NCBI RefSeq assembly: GCF_029953635.1
Contig: NZ_CP124543.1
Coordinates: forward strand, 1 to 64,000
DNA: 64,000 nucleotides
Reading direction: 5' to 3'
DNA from: Halotia branconii CENA392
Lineage (GTDB): Bacteria > Cyanobacteriota > Cyanobacteriia > Cyanobacteriales > Nostocaceae
Made by a program: the position numbers and the translations under genes. Shown in pieces: positions 7,249 through 15,598 of the stretch. The first letter of the stretch is position 1, and the number at the start of each line of letters is the position of its first letter. The notes below the pieces were generated by a model, which saw nothing but the letters and a program-made list of their open reading frames with translations, had not been told where the DNA came from and did not search any database.

Positions 7249-7445
7249 ACCTAGAAGTTTACAAAACATCACTGCAACACCTGACAGCCGGCGGTGTTCC
7301 CCAGGATATAGCCGAGAAAGCATCAATAGTCGTTGCTAAAGATGACCCTCATAAACCAGACTTGGGGCGTTCTTCTGAAGATCAACAGGCTGTAAATCAG
7401 GCAATGGAACACTATCACCGAGGTCAAACCAATGCACAGCAGTAG
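7245..7445 (+). CDS. Small hypothetical early protein
   Basis: 66 residues, helical, with no recognised domain. It overlaps both the previous gene (ATGA) and the next one (14 bp), so it belongs to a tightly packed early operon. Confidence 0.5.
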   Translation: MNLEVYKTSLQHLTAGGVPQDIAEKASIVVAKDDPHKPDLGRSSEDQQAVNQAMEHYHRGQTNAQQ

Positions 7446-7626
7446 TTTACCTCCACCAGATTCAAATCTACCTGTTCAGAACTTACAGCCAAACTTGGAT
7501 CTGGGTAATTCTGAATCAGAAATCAGACAAGCAATCAGCGCCAACTTTGACCCCATGCCCCAAGCAGATCCAGAACCAGATAGCTCGTTGTACAACTTCA
7601 ACGCAATTCTCGATGCACTCGATTAA
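7432..7626 (+). CDS. Small acidic, Pro/Asn-rich hypothetical protein
   Basis: 64 residues rich in Pro, Asn, Asp and Gln, probably disordered (LPPPDSNLPVQNLQPNLDL). It overlaps the upstream gene by 14 bp. No function can be assigned. Confidence 0.45.
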   Translation: MHSSSLPPPDSNLPVQNLQPNLDLGNSESEIRQAISANFDPMPQADPEPDSSLYNFNAILDALD

Positions 7627-7630
7627 ACCC

Positions 7631-7810
7631 ATGAAAAGCGAAAGTAACTTGTCTTGGCTATTGGTTGCAGTATTAGCTGTAGGTTTTACCCTGTGGTATC
7701 AAGACCGTTCTGGCAGTTATGAAGCCAACATCCAGCAATTGCAAGACAATTTAAAAACCTGTAAATCTGAATTTTCAATGTTCAAAGACGGGGTGACCTA
7801 TGGCAAATGA
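7631..7810 (+). CDS. Single-pass membrane protein
   Basis: 59 residues: a short polar N-terminus, a hydrophobic segment (WLLVAVLAVGFTLWY, about residues 9-23) and a periplasmic or cytoplasmic helical tail with one Cys (LQDNLKTCKSEF). It overlaps the start of the P-loop ATPase gene by 11 bp, so the two are probably translated together and may act as a membrane anchor/ATPase pair. The size is like phage spanin-type or minor coat proteins, but neither role is shown. Confidence 0.6.
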   Translation: MKSESNLSWLLVAVLAVGFTLWYQDRSGSYEANIQQLQDNLKTCKSEFSMFKDGVTYGK

Positions 7811-9011
7811 CCTAATAGATATCAAGGTTGCCTCACCTCCCAAAACTGCTACAGCTGGTGTTTGGGTAGACATGCATCTACCCAATGCCCAAACTCTTGG
7901 GCGTTACTGTGCCTGGGGAATGGGGAGAGTGTTATTTTCCCTTTCACTATTCTCAGTCAACGTCACCCGTGCCACTCTAAAACTCGGAGTTTGGTTATGC
8001 GATGGCTTGGAAGCTGGGGTCAAGTGCTTGCTTAAGGTGTATGATGCATTGCCTTACGCCGGCACACCCATGACCCAAGTCATTGAAGCCAGCGCTGCTG
8101 TTGTTGAGGAGCCACTAGAAATCATTACCGATATCATCAGCGCCATTGAGGGTAAACAGGTGATGATCATCGGCGAGATGGGTACGGGTAAGTCTACCCT
8201 AGCTCAATACCTCGCTTACACTGTCGGCGGTCGCGTTCGTGTTTATGAGTGTGAGGGTACACCCACCGACTGGCAAGGACTTGAGGTCATCGGCAAGGGT
8301 GAAAATTGGGGAGCCATCGAGCGCGGTATGGCTGAGGACTTGGAGGACTTGAGTAACCAACTCAAGCTAAGAACTGAACGCGGTGACGGTGCTTTGGCTG
8401 GCAGTGAGCGCGTGATCATTGCGGAAGAGTACCCAGAACTCGTTTCAAAAGTTGCCAGTAGCGGCGAATGGTTAGAGCGTCACGCCCGTCGAGGTCGTAA
8501 AGCCAAACGCTTTACAGTTCTACTCAGTCAGTATGACCGAGTATCAGCCTGGGGTTTAGATGGTAAAAGCGACTTAGCCGATGCTTTTTACCGTATTCGC
8601 TTGGGGAAAAAGGCTCAAGCACACGCCAAATCATTGAAAAATGAGCAGCTTATTAGCTGGTTAAAAACCAACCAGAGTCACTGTCTGCTTGATGATCAAC
8701 CTTTGAAACTCCCTCCATACCGCGAGATGAAAGCTGCAACAATGCGGAATGGTTCAACCATAGTCCAACCACACCCTGACAACGCGATCGCGCCTGAAAA
8801 TAGCCCAGAACAATCGCTGAAAACCAGTCAGGACAAGGATTATAGCGAAAATATTGGAGATGAAAACCGCTTAATTTGGCGATTAATTCAGAAATTTGGG
8901 GAGGGAAAATCTGACAGCACCATTGCCACCGAGATTTTAGGCTACACAGGCACACGTTACGACAAGGGAATGAGGCTGATTGAAAAACTCAGGAGGGATT
9001 TCGGCGGTTAG
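7800..9011 (+). CDS. P-loop ATPase, FtsK/HerA/Zot-like (element A)
   Basis: 403 residues. A hydrophobic stretch near 38-60 (MGRVLFSLSLFSVNVTR...) may associate with membrane. The ATPase core has Walker A IIGEMGTGKSTLAQYLA (about 122-138), Walker B RVIIAEEYPEL (about 200-212) and a sensor-like LLSQYDR. A wHTH-like C-terminus (IWRLIQKFGEGKSDSTIATEIL) follows a flexible linker. Such ATPases pump DNA in particle packaging, extrusion of filamentous phage or conjugation. The gene ends the rightward early chain and is followed by a perfect HIP1 hairpin. It shares the ATPase-plus-C-terminal-helical-domain layout with the leftward ATPase at 21376-23157, but the two are divergent. Confidence 0.7.
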   Translation: MANDLIDIKVASPPKTATAGVWVDMHLPNAQTLGRYCAWGMGRVLFSLSLFSVNVTRATLKLGVWLCDGLEAGVKCLLKVYDALPYAGTPMTQVIEASAAVVEEPLEIITDIISAIEGKQVMIIGEMGTGKSTLAQYLAYTVGGRVRVYECEGTPTDWQGLEVIGKGENWGAIERGMAEDLEDLSNQLKLRTERGDGALAGSERVIIAEEYPELVSKVASSGEWLERHARRGRKAKRFTVLLSQYDRVSAWGLDGKSDLADAFYRIRLGKKAQAHAKSLKNEQLISWLKTNQSHCLLDDQPLKLPPYREMKAATMRNGSTIVQPHPDNAIAPENSPEQSLKTSQDKDYSENIGDENRLIWRLIQKFGEGKSDSTIATEILGYTGTRYDKGMRLIEKLRRDFGG

Positions 9012-9016
9012 AGCCA

Positions 9017-9050
9017 AAGGCGATCGCGCCAATGACAACGCGATCGCCTT
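9017..9050. repeat. Perfect HIP1 inverted repeat
   Basis: AAGGCGATCGCG (9017-9028) and CGCGATCGCCTT (9039-9050) form a perfect 12-bp stem with a 10-nt loop, just after the ATPase stop. Similar HIP1-pair hairpins lie at 2722-2757, 5771-5806 and 21333-21368, always between element genes. Confidence 0.65.
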
Positions 9051-9091
9051 GATAAAACCGATTCAACCAAGTAAAAAATAGCACATAACTT

Positions 9092-9415
9092 ATGCAAATC
9101 AAAACCATTTCTTATAAACGGATTTTCAATGCTGGGAATTACGAAAGCAAACATTTAGAGATGTTTGCTGAAGTTTATGAAGAAGACGATATAGAAACTG
9201 AAACCTCCCATCTCATGGAGACAGTAGAGCGAAAAATCCGAGAAGACGCAAGCGAACAACTCAAGCAAGAGTTAAGTGAGCTTAAAAAAGAACGTAGAAA
9301 ACTTTTAGAAGCAATCGAGCAACTTCAAAAAGAAAAAGACAAATTAACCGGGACGGAGGAACCAAACCCAGACGAGATCCCTTTTGACTCATCCGCGTCA
9401 TTAAGTAATTTTTAA
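9092..9415 (+). CDS. Coiled-coil hypothetical protein
   Basis: 107 residues. The middle (SEQLKQELSELKKERRKLLE, then QLQKEKDKLTG) is a strongly predicted coiled coil; the C-terminus is acidic. Function unknown. It is four bases ahead of the next gene and probably in the same operon. Confidence 0.6.
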   Translation: MQIKTISYKRIFNAGNYESKHLEMFAEVYEEDDIETETSHLMETVERKIREDASEQLKQELSELKKERRKLLEAIEQLQKEKDKLTGTEEPNPDEIPFDSSASLSNF

Positions 9416-9419
9416 AAAC

Positions 9420-10079
9420 ATGACTAAACATGATACCTGGGTAAGACTCAAGCCCGGCAGTCTTTACGAGCCAGTATTAGACCTGTTTCCTAATGGCATG
9501 ATTCCCATGCGTGACCCGTTCCCCCTAGAGCGAGTCATCGTCAATAATAAACAGATTGCATTGTGGATTATAGATTTTGAGCGCCTTGAGCCAAATCAAG
9601 CCAACGCTCTAGCTCAACTAATTGCCAGCCGTCGCGGTGCTGATGTCACCGAAGTCATGGAGGAGGCAGTTTTTCAAGGAGGCTTTGCCATGATTAACGG
9701 CTGGGTTGAATCTATGGAATGTGACGCTGAAGGTTTCCAGCGTAGCAAAGAGTTTGCTGACTTTTTTGAAACCGCACCACAGCCACCATCTGCTAGGGCT
9801 TGGCGAGAATTTTACAACAGCCAACACGACCGCTGGATCGAGGGTGACGAGCAACCGCCACCAATCAACAGTATTGATGACATTGACCCCAGGCTACGCA
9901 CTCCTGAACTAGAAGAACGTTGGAAAATGCGCCAAATTGAGCAAGCGATCGCGGTTGGGGGATATTCAGTTTTTGATGTTCTCAGCGGTCGGGCAACTGT
10001 TGATGTTCTCAATCAAATTGATCCCAAAAATTCATATTCATTAGTGGGTGATGATGACGACTTTGAGGACGATGAATAA
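9420..10079 (+). CDS. Hypothetical acidic protein preceding the ribozyme
   Basis: 219 residues, mixed alpha/beta, with a very acidic tail (GDDDDFEDDE). No family recognised. Its last codons form the 5' side of helix I of the candidate hammerhead ribozyme, which begins at the stop codon, so cleavage would cut the mRNA about 50 nt after this gene's stop. Confidence 0.6.
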   Translation: MTKHDTWVRLKPGSLYEPVLDLFPNGMIPMRDPFPLERVIVNNKQIALWIIDFERLEPNQANALAQLIASRRGADVTEVMEEAVFQGGFAMINGWVESMECDAEGFQRSKEFADFFETAPQPPSARAWREFYNSQHDRWIEGDEQPPPINSIDDIDPRLRTPELEERWKMRQIEQAIAVGGYSVFDVLSGRATVDVLNQIDPKNSYSLVGDDDDFEDDE

Positions 10080-10144
10080 CGCCTGATGAGCCGGATTGAC
10101 TCGTCGGTGAAACGTGAGCAGCGCTCACGTCGCGGTCTGAGTCC
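10067..10144 (+). ncRNA. Candidate hammerhead ribozyme
   Basis: The full catalytic core is present in order. CTGATGA (10083-10089) is followed by helix II GCCGG/TCGGT (10090-10094 with 10104-10108), then GAAA (10109-10112). Helix III is CGTGAGC/GCTCACG (10113-10119 with 10123-10129, 3-nt loop). The pair A10112-T10130 and the cleavage triplet GTC (10129-10131) follow. Helix I is CGC/GCG (10080-10082 with 10132-10134), an internal loop, then GGAC/GTCC (10067-10070 with 10141-10144). Cleavage is predicted after C10131. Weak points: the first helix II pair is G-U rather than G-C, and helix I is short next to the core. Helix I is the open one, so the topology is type I. Confidence 0.75.
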
Positions 10145-10290
10145 AAATCAGAGCGTGCGGTACACGCACCAGTGGTTTAGGGCTTTTTAGATGAAGCAAG
10201 CTTTTTTGGCTTTTACTCCCTCATAAGCTCGGTTGCTGACTGTGTACCGCTTCCTTCCCTTGTCGCCGCAAGGTGGCACTTGCGGCTTTT
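10132..10290 (+). ncRNA. Structured 5' RNA of IS110 element, possible bridge RNA
   Basis: About 160 nt lie between the predicted ribozyme cut and a hairpin with a T tract: GCCGCAAG/CTTGCGGC (10265-10286), then TTTT. Inside is a perfect GCGTG/CACGC hairpin (10153-10167) and CTGA/TCAG pairing. IS110-family elements are known to encode a structured bridge RNA in the non-coding region ahead of the recombinase gene. Length and position fit, but the target- and donor-binding loops cannot be assigned without the element ends. Confidence 0.5.
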
Positions 10291-10378
10291 GCCTTGAGAG
10301 TGAAAGAAGCTACTGGCTTACGGGTGATTCGCAGGCATGGCATCAGGGACATAAAAAACCACCCACGAGGTAAATTGA

Positions 10379-11575
10379 ATGACCAGAATTTTAGGACTTG
10401 ATATCAGCAAGTCCTCAGTTGTTGCGTGTCTTTTGACAGACAAGCCAGATCAACCAAGACAATTTTATTACGAATGTCCGTTCTATTGCTTAAGTGCCAA
10501 TAGCCAAGGAATCAAGCAACTTTTGGAACTCAAGCCGGACATTGCATTAATGGAGCCAACAGGCAACAATTACTCAAAATTGTGGGGTACACATTTAGCC
10601 CGCGCAGGCGTCGAGGTTCGGTTAGTTGGTCATAGAGAGCTTAGAAATTATCGAGCCAATCACCTGGCATTACCTGATAAAGATGATGATGCCGACTCGT
10701 TAGCCCTGGCTTGTTATTACTTCGACTATCACAGTGATCAGCGCCGATTTGTACAAATTCGTGACCAAACTATTGTGAAAATCCGTGAGTTGGTGCTGCG
10801 ACTCGCACACCTTAACCGAGTGCAAAGCCCTATAATCAACCGTTTGCGTCAGGATTTAGCTTGGCAGTTTCCCGAAGTTGCACAAGTGCGATCATGTCGC
10901 GGCAAAGCCGGACTAGTTCCGTTGCTTTGGGGATGGTTAGCCCAAATACGCGACAGTAAACGCTATGACAACCTTTACAAAACAACCGCAGGATTAGGGA
11001 TTAATGATACTGTGCGTTATCACGCCGAAAGGTTGTGCAACCTGCAACGTGAAGAATTGGCAATTGAAACAGAGTTACAGCAATTGCTGTCTGACGCTAG
11101 ATTTCAGCCTTATCTCAAAGTTTTCCATAGCTTCGGTTTTGGTGATCGTTTGAGCGCGATCGTTCTCTCCCAAATTTACCCGCTGGCAGGTTTCCTGGAT
11201 GAAAATGGCAAGCCAGAGGTGAAGATACGCCAGGGGCGAAACTCCAAAAAGCCTACCAAAAGGCACTTATCTTTGAGGAGATTTCAAAAAGCTTTAGGCG
11301 TTGCTCCTAGCTTGGAGGCATCCGGCGACAGCCGCAAAGTTAAAGTTGTGGGTGGTTCTGATTTATGCCGAATTGCTTTATGGCAGTGGGTTTTCACCAG
11401 GATTGAGCCACAGCGATCGCGACTGAAAAATGATATTGGTCAAGCTTTGGGTGAGAAGCTGGATACTGAAAAAGCAGCTGGCCGCCCGGTCAAGTTGGTG
11501 AGGATGAAAATTGCTGCTATTGGGACGCGGTTACTATTCCGCGAACTGGTGAAGGTGTTGGCTGAGAAAATGTGA
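10379..11575 (+). CDS. IS110-family DEDD transposase/recombinase
   Basis: 398 residues. The N-terminal RuvC-like domain shows Asp in ILGLDISKS, Glu in LMEPTGNNY and paired Asp in LPDKDDDADSLALA (DEDD set). The C-terminal Tnp_20-like region shows LGVAPSLEASGDSRKV with the Ser-containing motif and GGSDLCRIAL. This is the normal layout and length of the family, which acts with a bridge RNA. The 300-bp untranslated region ahead is strongly structured. The gene may be an insertion into element A or a resident gene; its ends were not located. The stop overlaps a possible GTG of the following gene. Confidence 0.85.
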   Translation: MTRILGLDISKSSVVACLLTDKPDQPRQFYYECPFYCLSANSQGIKQLLELKPDIALMEPTGNNYSKLWGTHLARAGVEVRLVGHRELRNYRANHLALPDKDDDADSLALACYYFDYHSDQRRFVQIRDQTIVKIRELVLRLAHLNRVQSPIINRLRQDLAWQFPEVAQVRSCRGKAGLVPLLWGWLAQIRDSKRYDNLYKTTAGLGINDTVRYHAERLCNLQREELAIETELQQLLSDARFQPYLKVFHSFGFGDRLSAIVLSQIYPLAGFLDENGKPEVKIRQGRNSKKPTKRHLSLRRFQKALGVAPSLEASGDSRKVKVVGGSDLCRIALWQWVFTRIEPQRSRLKNDIGQALGEKLDTEKAAGRPVKLVRMKIAAIGTRLLFRELVKVLAEKM

Positions 11576-11595
11576 CAAAAAGGGAATTTCGACCA

Positions 11596-11799
11596 ATGAC
11601 AATAGATCCGATTTTTGACCCAGACTATGAAGAGAACCTTGAGGACTGTCCGGAATGCAATGGCGAGGGAGAGCGTGATTATGGAACGTGTCATCGATGT
11701 GGTGGGACGGGACTTGTGGATCGCTTGCCTGGTGAAAGTTTTTACGATGTTGAAAGTATCCGCGTAAAAACTGAAGCAAGCGATAAGTTACTAGAGTGA
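11596..11799 (+). CDS. Small DnaJ-type zinc-finger protein
   Basis: 67 residues from the ATG at 11596 (AAAAAGGG lies about 13 bp upstream); a GTG at 11572 would add eight residues and overlap the transposase stop. CPECNGEGERDYGTCHRCGGTG holds two CxxC knuckles of the DnaJ/tryptophan-RNA-binding-like zinc-binding type. It may bind nucleic acid or protein. It converges on the leftward late operon and marks the probable right edge of element A. Confidence 0.6.
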   Translation: MTIDPIFDPDYEENLEDCPECNGEGERDYGTCHRCGGTGLVDRLPGESFYDVESIRVKTEASDKLLE

Positions 11800-11811
11800 A
11801 TCCCCCGTAAA

Positions 11812-12000
11812 TTATTTCTGTGCTGCTTGTTGCTGGTCAGTAGCGGGACGCTGCACTAGATAGCCCAAAATAGCGGTTGAGATTCCCGTGATAATTCCAG
11901 CAGTATTGCCCCCAATCATTCCCGCGCCACCTAACACACTGGAAACCCCTGCAATTAAACCTAATATGGTTGTTGTGCGATCTAAAGTTTTTTGTGACAT
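11812..12000 (-). CDS. Holin-like small membrane protein
   Basis: 62 residues from the ATG at 11998-12000, preceded by AGGA at eight bases; an ATG three codons earlier is too close to that site. There are two hydrophobic segments (ILGLIAGVSSVLGGAGMIGG and IITGISTAILGYLV) with polar ends, the size and topology of class II phage holins and of small cyanophage membrane proteins. It is the last gene of the leftward late operon, where lysis genes often sit. No endolysin was recognised nearby. Confidence 0.6.
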   Translation of the reverse strand: MSQKTLDRTTTILGLIAGVSSVLGGAGMIGGNTAGIITGISTAILGYLVQRPATDQQQAAQK

Positions 12001-12001
12001 T

Positions 12002-12301
12002 TCAATCATTCCTATTTCTAATTAGCCAAGCCTTGATTTCTCCTAACTCTTTATCTTGATAATCAAGCTTTTCTTCAATTTCTTTAAAGCCTTTCACAAT
12101 TCCTTGAGAAATTTGAAGCTGATTATTTCTAATGTGTTCAAAATCGCGCTTTGCTGCGTACTCTTTGGTAGCTGCATCCGTGGCTTGTTCAATAGCTGTT
12201 TTTCTGTCAGTTTTTAGTTTTGACCACCACCAAACGATCCACCCAGAAACGGCACAAATCAAAGCTAAAAAAAGCCCAGCAACGTTAACATCAAATTTCA
12301 T
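12002..12301 (-). CDS. Single-TM coiled-coil protein of the late operon
   Basis: 99 residues: a hydrophobic segment near the N-terminus (VAGLFLALICAVSGWIVWWW), then a basic and helical cytoplasmic or periplasmic part (KGFKEIEEKLDYQDKELGEI). The layout resembles holin accessory or spanin-like proteins. It overlaps the upstream gene by 11 bp. Function inferred from neighbours only. Confidence 0.6.
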   Translation of the reverse strand: MKFDVNVAGLFLALICAVSGWIVWWWSKLKTDRKTAIEQATDAATKEYAAKRDFEHIRNNQLQISQGIVKGFKEIEEKLDYQDKELGEIKAWLIRNRND

Positions 12302-12707
12302 TTTGGTTAACTGCTAATCGCTTCTCATTTCGTATCTTCCCCAACTCCGTCAAAATAGTTTTTTGAAGCATATCCGCAGGACAACTAACAGACCTCCCAC
12401 CAAAAGTAATTTCCCAAAATTGGTCATCTCGCTTTAATATAATTTCTACTTCCATAAAGCTAAAAATTGCATAAACTGCCAAAGCAGCTATCTCTTTTGG
12501 TGATACTACTCGCAAGTTTAAAGAAGTTTGAAAAGTAGTATCGAGACATCCACTTAATTCATTTCTAAATTGATTGATTAGTGTAGAAAGTGCTAATTCC
12601 TCAGCCGATTTTCTGTCACGCTGAATAGTATTAGCTTTATTTTGTGTAGATTTCCAATGAGAATCAATCGCCTCATCAATATTGAATCTTGGTAGTATAA
12701 TTTCCAT
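12291..12707 (-). CDS. Hypothetical late-operon protein
   Basis: 138 residues, mostly helical with a beta tail, no membrane segment, no recognised family. It is 10 bp from the 524-residue protein upstream and overlaps the next gene, so it is translated within the same leftward operon. Confidence 0.6.
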   Translation of the reverse strand: MEIILPRFNIDEAIDSHWKSTQNKANTIQRDRKSAEELALSTLINQFRNELSGCLDTTFQTSLNLRVVSPKEIAALAVYAIFSFMEVEIILKRDDQFWEITFGGRSVSCPADMLQKTILTELGKIRNEKRLAVNQNEI

Positions 12708-12717
12708 ATTTTTACTC

Positions 12718-14292
12718 CTAAGTTGTTGCTGTATCTGCTCCTGGTTTTTTCAGGAGTTCAATAATCCGAGCGTCAAAATCAAATGGCTTAGTTTCTGTCC
12801 ACAAATCAATTCGGTCTGTCTTGCGGATATACCGCTTACCATTAATTGGGATGCCACTCCCTGGCGCTCCAGGTATTTGGTATTGATTGAGGATTGTAAA
12901 ATAGGCAGGATAAATCTTAATAGGCTGCTTTAAATAACTGCCTGTATTGTCTTCTGTGCGGTCTTCGGTAATTATTGGTTTTTTAAGAAGTTCAGCTTTG
13001 CTGATAGTTAGTAAAGCTCTCATCCGGTCTTCTGCCTCATCAGCAGTAGCGGCATAAATTGCCATCTGCCGCCCATTATCCAAAAGTCCAGTTACTCGAT
13101 ATCGCCCGTATAAGTATCCGTTAGCACCTCCACAAGCCAGTTTGATTTTCTCCCAATCCAATTTAGCCGGGTTAATATCTGGCACGGAGCAAGTAGCAGA
13201 TACCAGTCGGGATTGCCCTGCTCGTTTTGTCCAAGGCGGTGTCTGGACGCTGAAAAACTGGATTTGTAAACTAATAGTTCGGGGTTTGGCTCTAAGAATT
13301 TCATCAATAGGAGCGCCAACAAACGTGCCGATATCTTTGCTCTCCATCATCTGGTAATTGGTGAGCGTCTGCACAATCACCGGCTTGAGTGCTTCTTGTG
13401 GTCCAGCTAAGATAATTCTTTGATCATCAATACTGCGATCTGGTTTAATCTCGACATATTTAGTCAGTCCCAACGCTGGCAGCTTTTGATTTTTTAATTT
13501 TTCCGCTGCCATGTACGAGTCAATCGAATTGGCCACGACATAACCCGCTTCCACACAACCTTCCCAGGCTTCCTCTAGAAATTCCTCAACGAAATTTTTA
13601 ATAAACTCATTGGGGATAGATTCAACGGCTTTATCAACAGCAATAGCAAACGACCACGGCTTAGAACCTTCTGCCCCCCAAGCCTTAATCAACTTTTCAG
13701 AATTATCCCCAAACAACCGCCCAATCAATCCTGAATTAGATTTGATAAATTTCCTTACATTTTTAAAACCCCACAAAATTAGCGACTGCACACCGCTTTG
13801 GAATGTGTAACGAGTTAAGTTGGCAAGATTGCCTAATATTTCCTCTCCCATTTCCTCAGCAACATTGGCGAGAATGTATGCTCCTAAAGGTTCATTGAAA
13901 GCAAAAATAGTCGCACCGGGGAGAATGCCGCATCCTAAGTAGCCAATGGCATTACCTAAAGTTCCCCCCAGTAATCCTCCTAAAGCATTCCATCGAGCTT
14001 GAATTTGCTGGTCAATTGATTTATCTGAGATATTCCAATCAAAATTCCAGATATATTGCAGCGTTGACGTAAACAAACTCCAAAGCCCTGTGAGGGTAAA
14101 GTTTATAAGCTTTCCTGCTTCTGCAATTAAAAAACCAACTAACCGACTACCAGCATTCCAAAGCCAACTGATTATATTGTTTTCTCCAGTTGTCTGCTTA
14201 TCTTCAAACGAGTTTTTGAAAACACGACTGCCGATTGCATTTCTAACGGTTTTAGATTCCAGAGCGCTTTCAACAATATCTGCTAACCCCAT
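12718..14292 (-). CDS. Large membrane-associated late protein
   Basis: 524 residues. The first third has several amphipathic or hydrophobic stretches (IISWLWNAGSRLVGFLIAEA, GGLLGGTLGNAIGYLGCGIL, LILWGFKNV), suggesting membrane insertion. The C-terminal half is soluble alpha/beta. No enzymatic motif was found. In a virion-like operon this could be an internal membrane or DNA-delivery protein; that is inference. It overlaps the upstream gene by 10 bp. Confidence 0.6.
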   Translation of the reverse strand: MGLADIVESALESKTVRNAIGSRVFKNSFEDKQTTGENNIISWLWNAGSRLVGFLIAEAGKLINFTLTGLWSLFTSTLQYIWNFDWNISDKSIDQQIQARWNALGGLLGGTLGNAIGYLGCGILPGATIFAFNEPLGAYILANVAEEMGEEILGNLANLTRYTFQSGVQSLILWGFKNVRKFIKSNSGLIGRLFGDNSEKLIKAWGAEGSKPWSFAIAVDKAVESIPNEFIKNFVEEFLEEAWEGCVEAGYVVANSIDSYMAAEKLKNQKLPALGLTKYVEIKPDRSIDDQRIILAGPQEALKPVIVQTLTNYQMMESKDIGTFVGAPIDEILRAKPRTISLQIQFFSVQTPPWTKRAGQSRLVSATCSVPDINPAKLDWEKIKLACGGANGYLYGRYRVTGLLDNGRQMAIYAATADEAEDRMRALLTISKAELLKKPIITEDRTEDNTGSYLKQPIKIYPAYFTILNQYQIPGAPGSGIPINGKRYIRKTDRIDLWTETKPFDFDARIIELLKKPGADTATT

Positions 14293-14678
14293 AATTCCTC
14301 CAGACGCACTTGCAAATTTGCATCTGGAGTTATGCCAACTAACCGAGTACGGCGACGACTGACTTTGTACACTTCAAAATCACGGAAATAGACAGACCTT
14401 TCTTGAAAATCAGCAGGAATGGGCATCTCAATAATTACGGGAATAGTCGCGGGGTAAATCTTGGCGGTTTCCCCTGTCGCGTCACTGCTGGCAGTTGTAT
14501 ATCTGGGACGGATGAGAACGTAACTTGAAAGTTTATCCCAGTCTGAACAGAGGAAAGATGCTCTCAGTGTGGCATTCGCGCCGGTAGCTGTCGTTGGGAA
14601 TTTCACCCAAAGTTTTTTTTCAGCCTGTACCGTACCGAGGTCATTCCACACGCCAATATCATCAGTCCTCGTCCCCAT
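14283..14678 (-). CDS. Beta-rich late protein
   Basis: 131 residues, mainly predicted beta strands (KKLWVKFPTT, YVLIRPRYTT, IPVIIEMPIP). No recognised family. The composition fits a capsid or tail-like structural subunit. It overlaps both neighbours, as is typical of this operon. Confidence 0.6.
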   Translation of the reverse strand: MGTRTDDIGVWNDLGTVQAEKKLWVKFPTTATGANATLRASFLCSDWDKLSSYVLIRPRYTTASSDATGETAKIYPATIPVIIEMPIPADFQERSVYFRDFEVYKVSRRRTRLVGITPDANLQVRLEELWG

Positions 14679-14919
14679 CCCCGCCGCACTCCTCTAGCCA
14701 TTGGTCATACTCGCCACCTTCGACATATTCTTCCATTTCCTCTTCGTTAACTGCTTCCAGAATGCCAGTTCCAGAACGAGCAACAAAGCAGAAATCCGGG
14801 TTGTGATAGGCGAAATTTCGCCAACCTGGGGGGAAACTTGAGTACAAGTAATCTTCAAAAAACGGATGACCGGGAAGGATTAAGCCAGCTTCAGTTTCAA
14901 TTGGCAATGTAATTGTCAT
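14662..14919 (-). CDS. Small acidic late protein
   Basis: 85 residues with a very acidic C-terminus (EEMEEYVEGGEYDQWLEE). Its ATG shares a base with the stop of the upstream capsid-like gene (TAATG at 14917-14921), so the two are translationally coupled. An assembly or scaffold role is possible but not shown. Confidence 0.55.
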   Translation of the reverse strand: MTITLPIETEAGLILPGHPFFEDYLYSSFPPGWRNFAYHNPDFCFVARSGTGILEAVNEEEMEEYVEGGEYDQWLEECGGDGDED

Positions 14920-15593
14920 TAGAATGGTGGCTCCCCTGTGCTAAGTACTTTTTCTTCGCTCACAATGTCATATCCAGCTTGGGCGGCATCCCCTTGTTTA
15001 GCGGTGGAGAAGAAACTAGAGAAAACTGAGCCACCTGCAAGTAATTTGCTAGCTCTACCTGGGTATGGAGTCGAAGAACCAGAAACTAACTTTCCTCGTT
15101 CTACATTGTTGGTGATGTTTGTAGACCTTTTTAATCCCAGTTCCGCCCCATAAGCCTCAAAATCTGCCTTGTTCATGGGAAAACAATACAGCGAAAAATC
15201 GCTAAGAGTTGCGATCGCCGTGAGGCTACCACGATTGGCACTAGAAGCTCGTAAACTAACACCGCGACGACCTTTAATTAAATTCCAGCCCGCCGCTTGT
15301 GCTGTGGTAATGCTGGGATATGCACAATAGGTACTGACTGTTTGCTGTTGCCCGACAGTTGCGCCAGATATTCTTTTGGTCACTCTGGGCGGCTTAGGAG
15401 CTTGAGCGCCAATCACGCGGATTTTACCTGCGGTAACAGCGCTAGCCACGACATGCCCCAAAGCTGTGACATCAGAAGTAGAAATACTAGGAAATGAAGT
15501 TAGATCTTTGGGTTTGAACCCGAAATACATAAAATCATTTACAAGTACGAAAACCAGATTAGAGCGCTTTTTACCGCGTGTATTAAGGGACAT
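14919..15593 (-). CDS. Candidate major structural protein, paralogue 2
   Basis: 224 residues, the same length as and clearly homologous throughout to the gene at 15599-16273 (shared ISGATVGQQQTVSTYCAYPS, SSTPYPGRASKLL, KQGDAAQAGYDIVSEE). Long identical DNA stretches (for example 15281-15362 against 15960-16041) show a recent tandem duplication or conversion with a 680-bp period. No enzymatic motif and no membrane segment were found. A pair of adjacent paralogues in the middle of a virion-like operon is what would be expected of major capsid or coat proteins, but I cannot match a known capsid fold by eye. Confidence 0.65.
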   Translation of the reverse strand: MSLNTRGKKRSNLVFVLVNDFMYFGFKPKDLTSFPSISTSDVTALGHVVASAVTAGKIRVIGAQAPKPPRVTKRISGATVGQQQTVSTYCAYPSITTAQAAGWNLIKGRRGVSLRASSANRGSLTAIATLSDFSLYCFPMNKADFEAYGAELGLKRSTNITNNVERGKLVSGSSTPYPGRASKLLAGGSVFSSFFSTAKQGDAAQAGYDIVSEEKVLSTGEPPF

Positions 15594-15598
15594 GTCTA

